Source: Desulfobacteraceae bacterium (GTDB taxonomy: Bacteria; Desulfobacterota; Desulfobacteria; Desulfobacterales; JAUWMJ01). From it: DNA of 5,621 nucleotides. The notes under the pieces were generated by a model. It worked only from the letters and a program-made list of their open reading frames with translations. It made no database searches and was not told the origin of the DNA. The first letter of the stretch is position 1, and every line of letters starts with the position of its first letter. Of this stretch, positions 5,321 through 5,621 are shown piece by piece. The position numbers were made by a program, and so were the translations under genes. The DNA is taken from contig JAUWOH010000228.1 in the NCBI GenBank assembly GCA_030612225.1, positions 1 through 5,621 of the forward strand, given 5' to 3'.

Positions 5321-5621
5321 TTATTGCCCCTCTTTATTGATTTCAGTTTCTGTTGTTTCAGTTTCTACTGTTTCAGTTTCAGGAGAGTCGGAAGGAATAT
5401 GGTCGGTATCAGACTCATCGTTTTTTTCAGGCACCTCATCAGTTGCACCTGCTTCCTTTTCGGCTTCCTCAGCTTTTTCCATGGCTGCTTCAGCTTCGGC
5501 TTTAGCTTTAGCTTCAGCTTCGGCTTTAGCTTCAGCTTCGGCTTTAGCTTAAGCTTCGGCTTTCGCTTAAGATTCAGCTTTCGCTTTAGCTTGTGCTTAG
5601 GATTTAGATTTAGCTTCGGAT
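5321..5621 (-). CDS. rpsF: probable 3' end of rpsF (30S ribosomal protein S6): Ala/Lys/Glu-rich C-terminal tail, partial and interrupted by in-frame TAA codons
   Basis: S6 pairs with S18 on the 30S platform, and its gene normally sits directly upstream of rpsR. The conserved S6 fold lies beyond the right edge, so the identity rests on position and on the tail style: deltaproteobacterial S6 proteins often end in Ala/Lys/Glu-rich extensions. The frame ending at TAA 5323-5321 is open for 75 codons from 5548. It reads as AKAEAE repeats, then AAMEKAEEAEKEAGATDEV, then an acidic Thr/Glu-rich end (PETETVETETTETE) and INKEGQ. Upstream of 5548 the same frame continues as alternating Ala/Ser and Lys/Glu/Gln codons, but has TAA at 5551-5549, 5569-5567 and 5599-5597. 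As written, the tail cannot be translated through from the edge. Sequence error near a contig end, a frameshift into the neighbouring open frame, or a truly earlier S6 stop are all possible. The only Met in the open part (5482) is not a convincing start. Confidence 0.55.
5327..5333 (-). promoter_or_regulatory. ribosome binding site of rpsR, inside the end of rpsF
   Basis: AGAGGGG on the minus strand lies 7 nt before the rpsR ATG. It forms part of the last sense codons (Lys-Glu-Gly-Gln) of the preceding reading frame, an arrangement that favours translational coupling of S6 and S18. Confidence 0.8.
5489..5548 (-). repeat. tandem 18-bp coding repeat (AKAEAE) in the S6 tail
   Basis: Three exact copies of the 18-mer GCTAAAGCCGAAGCTGAA on the minus strand lie at 5548-5531, 5530-5513 and 5506-5489, with one extra GCTAAA hexamer at 5512-5507. 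Upstream, from 5549 to the window edge, the same 6-bp rhythm (GCN or TCN followed by NAA) continues but is degenerate and contains the three TAA codons. Such arrays are prone to slippage and length change. Confidence 0.9.

Noticed and set aside
5321..5482. Separate 53-aa gene starting at the ATG at 5482
   Set aside because: No Shine-Dalgarno sequence precedes it, since the upstream DNA is the AKAEAE array; it reads as a continuation of the tail.
5196..5552. Plus-strand open frame ending in a Ser/Ala/Leu repeat
   Set aside because: The repeat is the complement of the AKAEAE coding array, and the frame overlaps rpsR antisense; it is a shadow of low-complexity DNA.
5549..5599. TAA reassigned as a sense codon
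   Set aside because: dnaB, rplI and the DUF2232 gene all end at TAA exactly where their families end, and no other gene here has internal TAA.

Overview
The window is a stretch of bacterial chromosome with every recognisable gene on the minus strand. It reads from right to left: rpsF (3' end only), rpsR, a DUF2232 membrane protein, rplI, dnaB and hflX. The order S6-S18-(DUF2232)-L9-DnaB, the long form of HflX and the Ala/Lys/Glu-rich tail on S6 all suggest a deltaproteobacterium (Desulfobacterota), probably a Desulfobacterales-like sulfate reducer. That placement rests on remembered gene order and protein style, not on a search.

Layout from the right edge. Positions 5621-5321 hold a low-complexity tail of alternating Ala and Lys/Glu codons, followed by an acidic end, read as the C-terminal extension of ribosomal protein S6. 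Within this sequence the tail is broken by three in-frame TAA codons. One base further on comes rpsR (5319-5041), then the DUF2232 gene with a GTG start (5019-4066), then rplI (4044-3601). The spacers are 1, 21 and 21 bp, and good Shine-Dalgarno sites precede rpsR, DUF2232 and rplI, so this looks like one operon closed by a hairpin at 3586-3564. A 343-bp gene-free spacer (3600-3258) follows. It is packed with repeats: 7-bp tandem repeats of two kinds, two long-range inverted repeats, a copy of a dispersed repeat, and a 16-bp palindrome 30 bp before dnaB. dnaB (3257-1878) and hflX (1866-214) lie 11 bp apart and probably form a second transcription unit. Positions 1-213 are gene-free. They hold a possible terminator for hflX, a tandem ACTTTAG repeat and a second copy of the dispersed repeat.

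Functionally this is core information processing. S6 and S18 bind each other on the 30S platform, L9 is on the 50S subunit, DnaB is the replicative helicase, and HflX is a ribosome-splitting or ribosome-associated GTPase. The genes themselves are ordinary housekeeping genes. The unusual content is in the intergenic repeats and the interrupted S6 tail. I see no convincing new multi-gene system, phage, CRISPR array, RNA gene or insertion sequence.
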